Source of the DNA: Chrysomallon squamiferum
Taxonomy: Eukaryota; Mollusca; Gastropoda; Neomphalida; Peltospiridae
Assembly (NCBI GenBank): GCA_012295275.1
Contig: CM022671.1
Coordinates: 2,102,832 to 2,166,831, forward strand
Length of the DNA stretch: 64,000 nt
Direction: 5' to 3'
Part shown: in pieces, positions 49,552-62,338 of the stretch
How positions within the stretch are numbered: position 1 is the stretch's first letter
How the letters are laid out: each line of letters begins with the position of its first letter
The notes under the pieces: model-generated
What the model was told of the DNA's origin: nothing
The model's database searches: none
The model's input: the letters and a program-made list of their open reading frames with translations, nothing else
Program-made: the position numbers and the translations under genes

Positions 49552-49631
49552 ATGACAGTATCTAATAAAGAATGTAGTAAAGTGGTTTGTTTCGTGGAGA
49601 TATGCTGGCTAAATACCAAAAAGAAATGAAT
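49552..49631 (+). other. Exon 0 of EGF-B, closed by a stop
   Basis: Same first exon as in units 2 and 5 ([14 protein letters not shown]...), same phase-2 donor (AT|GTAAGTAG), but with an in-frame TGA at 49627-49629. Translation of EGF-B would then have to begin at an ATG split across the junction (AT|G) or at 50316, with this frame acting as a short upstream ORF of 25 codons. Confidence 0.5.
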
Positions 49632-50311
49632 GTAAGTAGATACCATAGAATACATATACTGAGAAAATGTTATACAAATCGGAAACAATTTAAGGGACTT
49701 TCATGGTCATTTTAAATAGAAACGATGAAGAAGATTGATTTAATATTTTACGGAACATTTTTAGATGATAATAAATTAAGATTGTATTAAGATACAAAAA
49801 CTATTTATACACTCAATTATATCATCATCTAGTTATCCCTAAAGTTTTATCGAAGCTTTTAGTTGGTAACCTTCTTTTTATTAATGTTGAAACAGTAAAA
49901 TATATTTTGCCCTACAGACGTTATTTTTATATATATTTAGCTAAGAATATCACCAAATTTTAACTCCAAATCCACAACTCCTTTTTATAATGAAAATAAT
50001 AAAGCACAACTTTTTGTAGTATTTTATTTACTGAGTTTCAAAGGTATAAGCGTCTTCTTATTTAATGTTATCTTATAGCTTTAATTACCTGTTTATTTGT
50101 TTATTTTTACATTTGGTATTATTCTTATTAAGGATGCATTCTTTTCATAATATTATTTCATGTAAATAAATTATTGTATCATGTTTTATCGTGTGTAACA
50201 CTTTTAAAAACGAGTCAATGAATGAATGAAACAATAATCTAAAATAATTTAACAAAAACCCCTAACTTAATCAGAACACATCTTTCATTTCTTGATATTT
50301 TGCTGTTTCAG

Positions 50312-52717
50312 GAGTATGAAGAAAAGGTGTAAAAACATGGGAGATCTTCTCTTCTTACTCTTTACTGTACCATTCGTGTATTCTGTAGTGAAACCTCACT
50401 GTAATGTATCCAGCGAATATAAACAGCATTCTTCCACATTCTGTCAAAGTGGATGTGAAGATGGATGGTACGGTGACCATTGTAGACAAATGTGTTATAA
50501 GTTCTGTGTGAAATGTGATCGCCTGACTGGAAATTGTTCTGGACAGTGCAAAGACGGTTATTTTGGAGATCACTGTTTCAACCCCTGTCCCCACTGTAGT
50601 GCTGGATGTGATGCTAAAGGCAAATGTATTAATTCTACAACCACAACACCATCAGCTAACATCAGTAAGTTACTTTACAGAATTATTATTCAGTCATGGA
50701 CTATCATATAAGAAACATATATATTTGTATAACGTGTTACAATTTAGAAAAAGTGTTGTAATGTGAACTGTATGAAATATAAGAATTTACTTCTTTTAAC
50801 ATAGAGGATTATGAACGTTTCTAGTATTAAAATAGGTTTATCATTGAAAACATTCACATGGTCATTATTTTTAGATCGAGTCTGTAATTGCCTGTCATAG
50901 ATAGAGAGAAACCAAATATCCAGTATTAAAATATGTTTATCACTGAAAACACTGACATGGTCATTATTCTTAGATTCCTGTCGTCCTGGTTGGTTCGGAC
51001 CCAAGTGTCAGTACAAATGTAAAAACTGCAACAAACTTGGCTGCCTAAAACAAATAGGAATATGTCTAGAGTGCAGAAAAGGATATTATGGTTACTACTG
51101 TTCAGATCGTTGTCCAGAGAATTGCAATTTAAATTACAATAACACTAACAAATCTTCCTGCAGTCGAGATTCAGGGCAATGTTTATATGGTTGTGTTAAA
51201 GGATGGTTTGGAGACCGATGTGAAAAGAAATGCAGTTTAGGATGTCGAAATGGAACCTGTAACAATAATGGAACAAAATGTTCGGAAGGATGCATTGATG
51301 GACGATATGGTGACACATGTAACAAGAAGTGCAGTAAAACTGTATTAAACAACTTTGTGAAAATGATGGAACGTGTCTTGAAGGCTGTCATCCTGGCTGG
51401 ACCGGCAGATACTGTCTGCAGAATTCTCCGAAACTTGAAGGTAAAATATATAATGGCATAATATGTTAAGAAACAGATACAGTTAATGATATCCAAATAA
51501 AATATTTTGTGAAAAACAAATCTTAAACTTTTTTGTTACAACTGCTATGTTTTTTACAATGAATATTAAAACATCTTTCTACATTTTTGTTAATATATAC
51601 GTTCAATATCATTTAACAGATTTTATTAGAGGTATTTCTACTAAGAAATATTTACCTATATTTAATTTTATTCGTTTTGTTAAATGATTCTAACGTATAT
51701 CATTCATGATTACTTTGCATTGTTTGTTTTTTTCTTCTTCTTCTCTTTCTTTCTTTTTCTTTTACTTTTTCTTTTTTAAATATTTTGACTTTTAAATTTT
51801 TTGATTTCGTAGGTTATGCGACAAAATTTGAATTAATTATTCCATTCACTACGGTGATTCTGTTTCTCGTTGTCCTTTTAGCTTGTGTTATACTCAAGTA
51901 AGTTGTTATAGATTATAATGCAGTTTATGTATAATGATGGTAATGTGCGCACGCGAATGTTTGTTAATTTAACTGAGATTTAAACTCAGACATTTCTATA
52001 GCATTTTATGAATACATATTGCGTACTCTGTATGTGTTTTTGTTTCTATGAAGGATTTCTTCATATCTAGTGTACCTTTATTATTAATGATCTGTAAAAC
52101 AATTTATGCTTATTTTTATTTATTTATTTATTTATTTAATAAGCTTGTGTTAGGTCTGCTGGATTTAGTGAATGCACAAACAAGACAATCGTAAAAATAA
52201 AGTATCTTCAGGCTAAATATCTTTAGTTAATCAATAATTATTACTCATTCTGTACGTATGTGCGTATGTATGTGTATACTGATGCTATTTTAGCTGTATG
52301 GATTATTCCTGTCACGCACTCTATTTATCTCTTTACATACACGTGTTTCTGTTACTGTATGTATGTATTGTGTGTCATTTCCATTTCCTTTACGTTTCCT
52401 ATATTAGAAATTCATTGTGTGTGATTTCATCAGAATCCATACAATATTCACTGATAAATGAATATTTATTTTGTTACAGGAAAATGAAGAACGCTCAACA
52501 TAAAGAACCGAATTCAGCACCTGAATCAGTTTCTTTGTCTGACAACACATCAACGGTTACTGATCACTATGATCAAATTAATGAATCTCAGTTAGAGAGT
52601 TTCTCAGACAGTTCATCAAATAACTCTCAACAAATTCCGTTATGTTTCAACAACGACAACAGCCAGATATATTTATATCCTATAGTAGAAGAGGTTTTTA
52701 CTGCAGAAGTTCCATGA
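50312..52717 (+). pseudogene. EGF-B (unit 3): multi-EGF receptor with frameshift
   Basis: Exons 50312-50664 (ATG at 50316; signal peptide GDLLFLLFTVPFVYS and EGF motifs), 50974-51440 (four or so EGF repeats, for example CRKGYYGYYC, CVKGWFGDRC, CIDGRYGDTC), 51813-51897 (transmembrane FTTVILFLVVLLACVIL) and 52480-52717 (tail with DHYDQI and QIYLYPI, stop TGA at 52715-52717). It is the inverted partner of EGF-A but has a 5' end. The second exon is 467 bases where EGF-A has 468: one A is missing in a run near 51335 (agtaaaactg against agtaaaaactg), which shifts the frame before the last EGF repeat and removes the helix and tail. Because the loss is in a homopolymer, a base-call error is possible; if so this would be an intact receptor. 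It lacks a counterpart of EGF-A exon 4724-4116. The family suggests a surface recognition role. Confidence 0.7.
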
Positions 52718-53904
52718 CAAACGAGAAAGAAACAAGAAGAAGAAAAAGAAAAGAAAAGAAGAAAAAACAAACACTCAGTTATAACATAACAATACACAGA
52801 CCAATGTAATACTTGTATCTAGTACAAATATTACTTTTCTCTTTTCACAAATTACTTAGCTATTAAATCTTTGTTCATGCATGAGTTTCAAAGAGAAAAA
52901 AGAAGAAAGAAATGAAAAATACGAAAAAAGAAAAAAGAAATCGCTATTGTGTGACACGGCGCATTCCTTGACTGTTTCCCATTCCAGACAGAGCAACATG
53001 ACTGATTTATGAAAGTACATGGAATGCGATATTGTCTTTACGCTGGTCATCTGCTAATCTAAATCACTGAAAACGGACATAATATAAAGCACTTGATTAG
53101 TTAGAAATGTATCTGTAGAAAATTTAATATGCAAAATTTGTTGAGCTCTCGAAAAGTCGTCAAATAAATATAGTTGCTTTTAGCAAAGTGCAGATATAGT
53201 TATTATCAACAAGTTTGGTTTTATTTTTCAATCATATGAAATTTCCGACGACATATTTTAATGCAGTAACATAGTTTGTTTCTAACTGGGAAGTTATACT
53301 ATTTAATATTTAATATGTTCGAAATGTTTTGTTTAATTGTAGTTTAAAAATTTTAGTAGTTGTTATTTATTTGGATGTTTACAAAATGTTAAAGTTATTA
53401 ATACATCATTTAATTTTTCTGATGTCAGTTGTTATTTCATTATTTTTTAGTTTGTTTGATTGGTTGCTGTTCGTTTGTTCGTTCATTCATTCATTCATTT
53501 TTATTTATTTATTTATATATTTTCTAATTTCGGTATAACGCAGTATATATATATATGTATGTATCTCATAGATAATGTTCTGTATAACTTGACTTTCTCC
53601 ATGGAGTGAACATTCCTATAGAATTCAAGTGTTGATACACAATCTTATGGTTTTTTGGTTAGGTTTTTTCATTGCAGTTCCGGAATGTAATTTGGTTCTG
53701 TGAAATGTTTATACAGAACGGTCTTTTGTTTTCTTTTGTTTCTTTTTTGTTTCTTTTTGTGTATCTTTGTTTATCTTATTTATTTATTTATTATTTTTAT
53801 TTTTATTTTATTGTTATTTTTTTTCGTTATTTTTCATACAGATATTTTTTTCAGCAATACTTCTCAAATTAATACGAACTATTATGTACAATGTGATCTT
53901 AAAA

Positions 53905-54226
53905 CAATGAATAAATAAAAGGAAATAACTTTGATTCGAAAACAATTTGTGTAATTTACTCCTTTTATTATAAGAATCGGCCACAAAAAAGACGACATAA
54001 TTTATTTTGCACAACACAGTATAAACACTGATTTATAATGATATCTCTGGTTTATGTGCACTAACAGACACACAAATACAGATTTCTGTCGTACAAAAAA
54101 TATAATAATTCTGTTTGTTTTTATATCACAATCTTATTTTACCACTTTTGTATATTTTATATCAGTTTTCTATTTTCCCTCGCTTTTTCTTTCTTCATAT
54201 AAAAAATATAGATTTCTGGCCTCTGA

Positions 54227-54287
<61 letters not shown>
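53905..54287. repeat. Dispersed repeat ending GGCCTCTGAA(ATA)n, copy
   Basis: It begins at a word like ataaaaggaaataactttga and ends gatttctggcctctgaaata followed by an (AAT)n run at 54229-54287. The start word recurs at about 48118 and, inverted, at 54645-54675. The end motif recurs at 24480, 36850, 18394 (inverted) and 54695 (inverted). Confidence 0.6.
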
Positions 54288-54288
<1 letters not shown>

Positions 54289-54601
54289 CGCTGATGAAGA
54301 CGATGCTGATAATAAGTGTAACAAATACCAGAAATACAAAAAATAAAAACAAAGGAAACATTAAGAACCAACCTACAACCATAACAAAGTCCTATATGTT
54401 TACAAACCAGCACCGCATCATATTAATCAGTATGTACAAAGTCACGTGACACAACTTTAAAGGCGCAGAGTTGTGATCTTGAAAAACAAGGATAAATCAA
54501 AGTAAATAACTTTGACTCTTAAACAATTTGTGTAATTTTATGTTAATTTTATAAGAACCATCCTCAGAAGAAACAACAACAACAATAACAATAACAATAA
54601 C

Positions 54602-54634
<33 letters not shown>

Positions 54635-54839
54635 TACACAAATTGTTTTCGAATCAACGTTATTTCCTTTTATTTATTCATTGTTTTAGGATCAGAGGCC
54701 AGAAAACTATAATTTTTTAATCTAACATCATTTGAAGAAAAAATAAACAAGGGAAATAGAAAACTGATGAGGAAATAATAGAATAGTCTGATACAACTAA
54801 ATATAGAATACAGAACAAAATTATATATAATTAGATTTA

Positions 54840-55270
54840 TTTCAAGATTTTAACGTCCATTTGTATGCTAATTTTAAAAGATGTCCAACGGCATCCAATA
54901 ACTGAATGGGCTAAGCCTTTCATAAAAATGGATTTTGCAGCCTGTAGAACTACAATTTGCTCACCTGCAGAGAACACAATTTCATCGCAAGTCTGCGGTA
55001 GGGCAGAACTTATCTCTGTACAGTGCACTGCTCATACTGGGAAAGGAAGGCAAAAGAGAAACAATTTATGATGGTTTCTTTGGAATCTCATCATTGTATA
55101 TTTGCTTCATTGCTGTTGTTTCTTCTCCTGCTCGATTCCATAGTATGCTTATTAAACGAGCAACATTCGGGTCACTTGGAAGATGCTTGTGTTCTTATTT
55201 GATCAGTATAAAAATGCCAAATACCGTGCACTTCTCAAAACACTCTTTTCACATGCATCTGCAGTGAAGG
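54840..55270. other. Unrecognised open-frame stretch
   Basis: Forward frames at 54865-55071 and 54935-55267 and a reverse frame at 54837-55028 overlap. None shows a family I recognise and there is no splice context linking them to neighbours. Higher GC and lack of simple repeats set it apart from its surroundings, which suits an inserted fragment of a mobile element, but this is only a guess. Confidence 0.3.
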
Positions 55271-57059
55271 CTTCCCCACTGTATGAAATCAGTAGATGTA
55301 AGAAAAGACATTTAATATGTACTGTGCAAAATAAAACAATACTGTGATGAAATCAGACAGCTAAGTGATTAACACTAGCGGAGCACTAAAGCAGTCAGGG
55401 GTGTACAGGACACAGTATATAACCCAATAAAGAATTTTGTCTATGGAATGGTATGTCTGTCTTTCTGGAGGGAACCCCCCACACACACACATATAATTAT
55501 ATAATTGTTAGTGTCTCTTTTGTAACATTCTTCCTGGCATTGTTGTTTTGACAAGTTTTATTTTAACTTTATGATGCAAAAAGAATACACATATGGCCAC
55601 AAAGCATTATCTAAATGGAGAGCGGAGGTAGAGAGACAAATAGGCAGATACAACGGTTATAGATAGATAATAATACATGGAGATAAAGAAATATACTGAC
55701 TATAATAAGCAGACACAGACGTACACATGAAGACAGAGAGACACACGGATGAGATGGATAGACACCATATATATAGGGAGATAGAAAGATAGACTGATTA
55801 TAGAGATATACCTGAAGATAGTCTAATTACAGTTACTCAGGCAGACAAACATATATTTCCTCTTCCAGAAGTGCCAATACAGTTAGCTTACTTAATAATA
55901 AAATAAACGTATTTGCAATCTACATTGAAATAGCATCTTTATATTCAAAGAAATCGTGCAGATAATAAAAGCTAAAACCAAACCACTTTTTGACTGACTT
56001 CTGTTTTTTTACTAAAAGTAACGATTTCTTTGTATAAAGCTGTATATAGTTTGTTCATAGACAAATTTTTTACAACCACAGTATTTTTATTACAGCAGCA
56101 GTAATATTAGTAAAACTGAACAGTCTTTGCATTGTCCAGAAAAATCTCCTGAAACATCAAATTATGAAGAAATTTTAAATTATTTTGTTTTATTCTTTCG
56201 TTCGTTCGTTCACTTTTAGTTCCTAATTCCATAATTTCCTAATTATTTTCCGAATTTGTTTAAATTTTAGCATTGTCTATAGTGTCTTGAAATGACATAT
56301 AGTTAGATTACTTTTCTAAATGTTAAATTATTACATTCATTCACTCATCTATTTATTTTTATTTAGTCTTGGAAAGCTGTCGACTAATTATAGTTAATTT
56401 TTACTGATTACATTATTCTCAATTCTGTAATCTCCTAATTAATTTTCACAATTTGTTTGTCTTGTCACTGTATAGTTAGCTAAAGTGAAATTAAGTTTTA
56501 TTTAATTGTTGAAATCCATTGTCTTCTAGCCATTAAATTGCATTATTTATTAAAGTGTCATGTGACAATAAAACATGATATAATAATTTATTTACACAGA
56601 ATAATGTTATAAAAACAAGGCAGTCTTTGAGACGAATAATACCAAATATAAAAATAAACTAATAAACTGTATTATTATTCAGTCATAGATTATAATTTTA
56701 AATTTTAAGTATTTATTTATTTATTATTTATTTATTTATAAATTTATTTATTTATTTGTTTGTTTGTTTGTTTGTTTATTTGTTTGTTTGTTTGTTCTTT
56801 GTTTATTTGTTTGTTTATTTTAATTTATTTCTTATTTAATTTGTTAGACAATAATAATAATGCTATTGTGAGATTACATACATTTATATAATTAATTATA
56901 ACAACAATGATAACTACAACTACTTCTATTACTAGCTCTACTAACATTGCTGTTGCTGCTGTAATAAAAATACGGTGCAAGTATGAAGCAGGTGTGCAAG
57001 GAATGTTTAAAATAAATGTATCAGGATGAACAAAATAAAAGTAAAGTTAGGGTATAAAA

Positions 57060-57290
57060 TAAGTGTAAAATGAAACGTAAAATAAATGCATAGTGAAAGT
57101 ATAAAATAAGTTTAAAGTGATGTATAAAAATGAGTGTAGTGAATAATATATATGTAATAAATGCATGGTGAAGTATATAAGTGAACAGTGAGCGTATACA
57201 AATTAATATGTTTATAGTGAGTGTACAAAAATTAATACTTGTGCAATGAACGTATACAAGATAATACTAGTTATGTGAGTACAAAGTACG
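57060..57290. repeat. Degenerate minisatellite in unit 4 intron
   Basis: Equivalent of 22020-22250, same AGTG/GTATAnAA-type units. Confidence 0.6.
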
Positions 57291-57398
57291 TTTACATAGA
57301 ATAAATAATATGAAAAATCTATATTTAACCCTACACATTAAATAAATACCATAGACAGATAAACTCTAAACTTTAGTCTGCCTTTCTCGTATTTGCAG

Positions 57399-58592
57399 AT
57401 GGAGTTGACAAAGAAGTTGGATCTGGGATCGGCATCGCTATCATCATCGGCATGTTCGTTATTTCTATATATAGCTGTTACAGGTATGAATTTTTCTACG
57501 TTATTTTCTAAGAAATTAATAATTTTCGATTTTTTTATATTTTTGTTTAACCTTTCGGCCATTTTCCATTGCAATAAATACTCTACGAATGGTTCATTAA
57601 GACGACTTATATCTGAATCATATTGTCTATGGGACTGCATACAAAATAATCCTTAATTTTAATATAAACAGAGTAATCCATCAAGATGTAGTTCGGGTTT
57701 CCTGTCTAATTATCTGCACGGTTCTTAACAATATAAGTGACGCTATTAAAGTGGAGGTTACAAATATGTTTATTTTATCATTACATAGACCAGCTGTACA
57801 GCCACTTCTGGAATCGAAAAAAATAAATGCATATCTATAATCAATCTGTCCCGCTGAATATATGTATCTACCAGCGTCTCTCTCTCGATCTGTCTGTCTG
57901 TCTGTCTGTCTCTCTGTCTATCTATCTGTCTATCTGTCTGTCTATTAAACATCAATCTAATTCTCTGTGTCGAACTGTTTCGATCATTCTCTCTCCTTTC
58001 CTGTATCACTAATTTATTAATTACTTTTTATTTTATTCTAATTCCAGGAACAGGAAGAACAATTCTTCTTCCACATTCTCGATCGTCTCTCTCAAGTTTG
58101 GTAATAGTTTTTATCATAGGTAAGTGTATTTCAAATTAATGTATGTCTGCACTGTAATGTTCTGAATATCAATGTTGGAAAGGCATGCACCTCTAGGTAT
58201 GGCTTACTCCCATATGGTCGAATTCCCCGTAGGTCGAATTCCCGATAGTCGAATCCCTAAAACAGCAATAGATTTCGGCCAACAGTCTTATTATTTTCGC
58301 TGTATGTGTATTATTTTATATTTCTTTCGCTATCTCGATTACTCTTTGTTTGCATTTTGATGTATTTTTGTTATTTCAACACAGCTAAATAATCTGTTCC
58401 TGTTTTATTGCAGTACTACGAATTTTCTATGCATTCTTAATTTAACAGTCACTGTTTATATATTACAGAAAAACAATGAAAGTTTCCAAGCAAGAATCAA
58501 ACTGTACACGGAAACCAACTTGTTCGTCTGAATACATTTTAGAAGTTACTGCTAATTCTAATGATGACGATACTGTTCACTTGTGTAATTAA
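57399..58592 (+). pseudogene. Unit 4: headless copy of the small EGF membrane gene
   Basis: Three exons: 57399-57483 (transmembrane GIGIAIIIGMFVISIYSCY), 58048-58119 (NNSSSTFSIVSLK...FYHR, donor AG|GTAAGTG) and 58469-58592 (KTMKVSKQESNCTRKP... to NSNDDDTVHLCN, stop at 58590-58592). All are open and phases agree (2, 2). The signal-peptide/EGF exon is missing: sequence matching the unit 1 intron starts at about 56675, immediately after unrelated upstream sequence, so the exon was deleted. It shows the complete tail of the unit 1-type gene and so helps to interpret 23037 and 32797. It could still be used only if spliced to a head exon of another unit. Confidence 0.65.
58216..58257 (+). repeat. 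Triple GGTCGAATTCCC motif
   Basis: GGTCGAATTCCC occurs at 58216-58227 and 58232-58243, and a variant AGTCGAATCCC at 58247-58257, each about 15-16 bases apart. The motif resembles a pol III B box (GGTTCGANNCC). It lies in the unit 4 intron before the tail exon. Confidence 0.7.
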
Positions 58593-59419
58593 TTAAATCC
58601 ATGATGATTATAACTACATCTACAACCGTTACTTCTACGTCAGCAAAATCACTTACGTTAGAAAGATCATAACCAGGGTGCTCATAACGGAAATTATAAA
58701 CAAATTTTGAAATAAATTTTACAATTTATTTGTATATAAACAATTCTGATCTGCTTGGAAATAGTTTTAACTATCGAAAGTTGAGAAACAAATACAATGT
58801 CTTTTAACGTTGTAGATATTGTTAGCGTAGACAAGTTTTGTTTCATCGAACCGTTTGTTATAATTCTGTTTTTGAATTTTTAAGATCAATTATTTATGTC
58901 AAAAGAAACAATATTTCAAATTACATACAGTGAAAAGAATTGGTAACTAATATTTTTAATATAAAACGTTATGTCTACTTTGGTTTATTTATTGTTATTT
59001 ATCTCGCCATTGCTTTGTGTAATTATAGAGATTACTATTTGGAAAAGAAAAATATTTAGTTAGTGGAAAGTAAGTAATTAAATAACTGAAATAAGTTTCC
59101 ACACGGCAATTTAAGACATTTTTCTTTATTTATGATGACGAAGAACTGGATTTATGTAATGTTAAACTTAATTGAAACTTCAGTCTTCCTTGTTAATCAT
59201 GTTTCTAAAGATAATGGTTGAACCAAGATTAAAAAAAATCATTTATGCACAATACTAATGACATGAATTGTTAGAGAAAAGTGTGTGAAAACTCTATCTT
59301 ATGAATGTCATTTTTATTTTATTCTTATATTTATTTATCTACGGATGTACTTAATAAAATAAATAAATAAAAAAAACATTCGTTACAACTCTTAGAAATT
59401 TTATATTTGTTATAACATT

Positions 59420-59474
<55 letters not shown>

Positions 59475-59939
59475 TACATACAAGTACTGGAATTCATACT
59501 TGTAGCCTGTCACCTGCAGACGTTATCAGATACGTACGTGGTAACGGTAACCTGACTTACACAAAGGACCTTTTGTTAGGTGTTTCGTTACAGGACTGTT
59601 TGTGCATGTATACACTCAAGTAAAATGTCAGCTTTGGCTTCTTAAATAACTGGACGTTCGAGATATTAAAAACTAAGTAGATAAAAACTGTTAGTTAGTT
59701 AATCTTTTAGCACAATTGTCACTGCTACTGATCATTACTGAGACCATAGCGATGAATAGTTTTCTTATTCTGTTTCGTCAAGAGATATGTATTTAAACAT
59801 TACACAGACATATATAGATATATAGATATATACGTACGGGGATAAGATATTTGGATTAACATTATTATACTACTTACAAATATCTGTTATTTCATATATT
59901 TTATCCTCTTTGAATTTACTGTATTTCATGCCGTTTGTA

Positions 59940-60005
<66 letters not shown>

Positions 60006-60251
60006 AGCTTAAACAAGCAAATCTTTTTTTTTTTTTTTTTTTTTTTTTAAATACTGAGATATTTACCAGAATGAAGTCATTTTGGTCACTGTCTATGGAG
60101 CACTCAGTACATTCCTACACGTACTATTCATAGTTATTTATATATCTATTGTTAGTAATGTGAACCCTGTAGACTGACAGAGAGATAAACAAGCTACCTA
60201 AAGGTTTACTTCGAGGAACGGCGAGACTTCGTTTTAGTTTTGTTTGAAAGA
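58593..60251. other. Spacer between units 4 and 5
   Basis: 3' flank of unit 4 to about 59180 (third copy of the direct repeat). A (TA)n-(CA)n compound tract lies at about 59426-59474. An (ATT)n tract lies at 59942-60003, with a poly(T) run at 60027-60049. Promoter block of unit 5 from about 60080. No exon recognised. Confidence 0.7.
59942..60003. repeat. (ATT)n microsatellite
   Basis: Uninterrupted ATT run upstream of unit 5. Unit 2 has a (TTA)n run at 25733-25790 in the equivalent place. Confidence 0.96.
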
Positions 60252-60258
60252 TATAAAA
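60252..60258 (+). promoter_or_regulatory. TATA box, unit 5
   Basis: TATAAAA 103 bases before the ATG at 60355, preceded by ttcgaggaacggcgagactt and ttttagttttgtttgaaaga, shared with unit 3. No ATG lies in the expected 5' leader before 60355. Confidence 0.55.
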
Positions 60259-60354
60259 TACTGAATTTATTTAAGACTGGAACTTTTAACAATTATCTCT
60301 GATTATTTTATAAAAAAAAAAAATAGTGTAAAGTATTAAAGTGATTCGAACGGA

Positions 60355-62146
60355 ATGGCAGTGTCTAATAAGGAATGTAATAAAGTGGTTTGTTTCAAGA
60401 AAACGTGCTGGCAGAATAAGTAAGTAGATACCATAGAATACGTATACTGAGAAATGATTTTAAAAATCGGGATTAATTTGAATGATTTTTGGGGTCATTT
60501 TAAAAACAAACTATGAATAAGATTGATTTAATGATTTGGTGGAAATCAGTTAAATAGTGATAAATTAAGATTGTATTAATATATAAAAAATATTTGTATC
60601 CTGAATTATATAGTCAAATAATTATTCGTAAAGTTTCATCGGTGTTTAAAACTGTTAACCTCCCTTTAATAAAATTATGTTGAAACAGAAAGAGGTAATA
60701 GGCCTCCTATTGACAGAACGTTTCTTTTATTTTTCTAAGTTGTAGTGATTATAAACCCCGTTTTTACTATATTGCTCTATATATGAATCTTTCAAAGGCG
60801 CAAGTTATCCTTATTTAATATTATGTTATAGTTTTATTATTCTCATCAATGACTACCCTTTTTTTACAATATTGATTTAAGTATATAAATTATTATGTCA
60901 TGTTTTATTGTCATGTGACACTTTAATAATTCAATCTAATTATTTAATGTCATTTCATGAGATTATGGTCACTGAAAAAATTTGAACAAATTGTGAAAAT
61001 CACTTAGGAGGTTATGGAATTTGAAATCAAAGAAATAAAGTTTAAAATTAAATGTAATTAGTCAAGACTAAAAATGAAAGAACGAATGAAAGAATAAAAA
61101 AATTATAATTTAGCAAAAGAAAAACCATAACCGGAACACATCTTTCATTTCTTGATATTTTCCTGTTTCAGGAGTATGAACAAAAGATGTGAAAACATGG
61201 GAGTTCTTCTCTTCTTACTCTTTACTGTACCATCCGTGTATTCTTTAGTGGTACCTCACTGTGAAGTACCCAGCGAATCTAAGCAACGTGTGAATTCTTC
61301 CAAAGTATGTACAAGTGGATGTGAAGATGGATGGTACGGTGACCATTGTAGACAAACGTGTCATAAGTTCTGTGTGAAATGTGATCGCCTGACTGGAAAT
61401 TGTTCTGGACAGTGCAAAGACGGTTATTTTGGAGATCACTGTTTCAACCCCTGTCCCCACTGTAGCGCTGGATGTGATGCTAAAGGCGAATGTATTACTT
61501 CTACAACATCAACACCATCAGCTAACATCAGTAAGTTACTTTACAGAATTATTATTCAGTCATGGAAAGCAACCAAAAATTTACCTAAATATTAAACTTT
61601 AGTACAATTGTATAATATATTTATGTAATATTGTAAGAACAGTATAGAGAGACGCCTTATTCAAGAAGTTGTATCATTCCTGACTGACACTAAGATGCAC
61701 GTTTTCTTTTTTTCTCTCACTTGTTCCCCTTGCAGCCAAACAAGCTATTGCTGGTCCCAAAAAATCTATTTTAGTAGGTGTAATAATGAAACAATGGCGC
61801 TAATTTGGAGAAAACACTGTTCTGCCATTCCGCTCACAACGCGACGCCTGCCATCTACCGGACACTGCACGAGTTGTCGGTCCCTGTCTGGGAACTGGCA
61901 GTAAGTCTAAATATTCAGACTTTAACAGATATAGTCCGCGAAATCGAGTCAACAGTATACATATATATATATATATATATCTATATATATATAGATAGAT
62001 ATATATATACGATAATTTTTCACAGTCGCAAGATATCCTTATTTAATATTATGTTATAGTTTTAGTTACCGGGTATTCTTCTTCTCCATGGCTTTTTCTA
62101 ATATTATTTTATGTATTATGTCATGTTTTATTGTCATGTGACATAG

Positions 62147-62201
<55 letters not shown>

Positions 62202-62269
62202 CGTGTGTGTATGTTTTCATTGATTTGTAATTTATAAAATTGTTTATTGATATTCTGATTACTACGGTG

Positions 62270-62338
<69 letters not shown>

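Larger units (their letters stand above)
52718..57398. other. Repeat-rich spacer before unit 4
   Basis: Up to about 53540 it is 3' flank of EGF-B, matching 1600-1858 inverted. About 53900-54240 and 54640-54700 are inverted copies of a short repeat with (AAT)n tails. About 54840-55270 is an unrecognised stretch with overlapping open frames of 68 and 110 codons and ordinary, non-repetitive composition. From about 56080 the sequence matches 19364 onward. A (TTTG)n tract lies near 56755-56815. The signal-peptide exon expected near 56660 is missing. Confidence 0.6.

Noticed and set aside
54837-55267. Novel gene in overlapping open frames
   Set aside because: Frames overlap on both strands without recognised domains, splice sites or a conserved copy elsewhere in the window. 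Recorded only as an unrecognised stretch.
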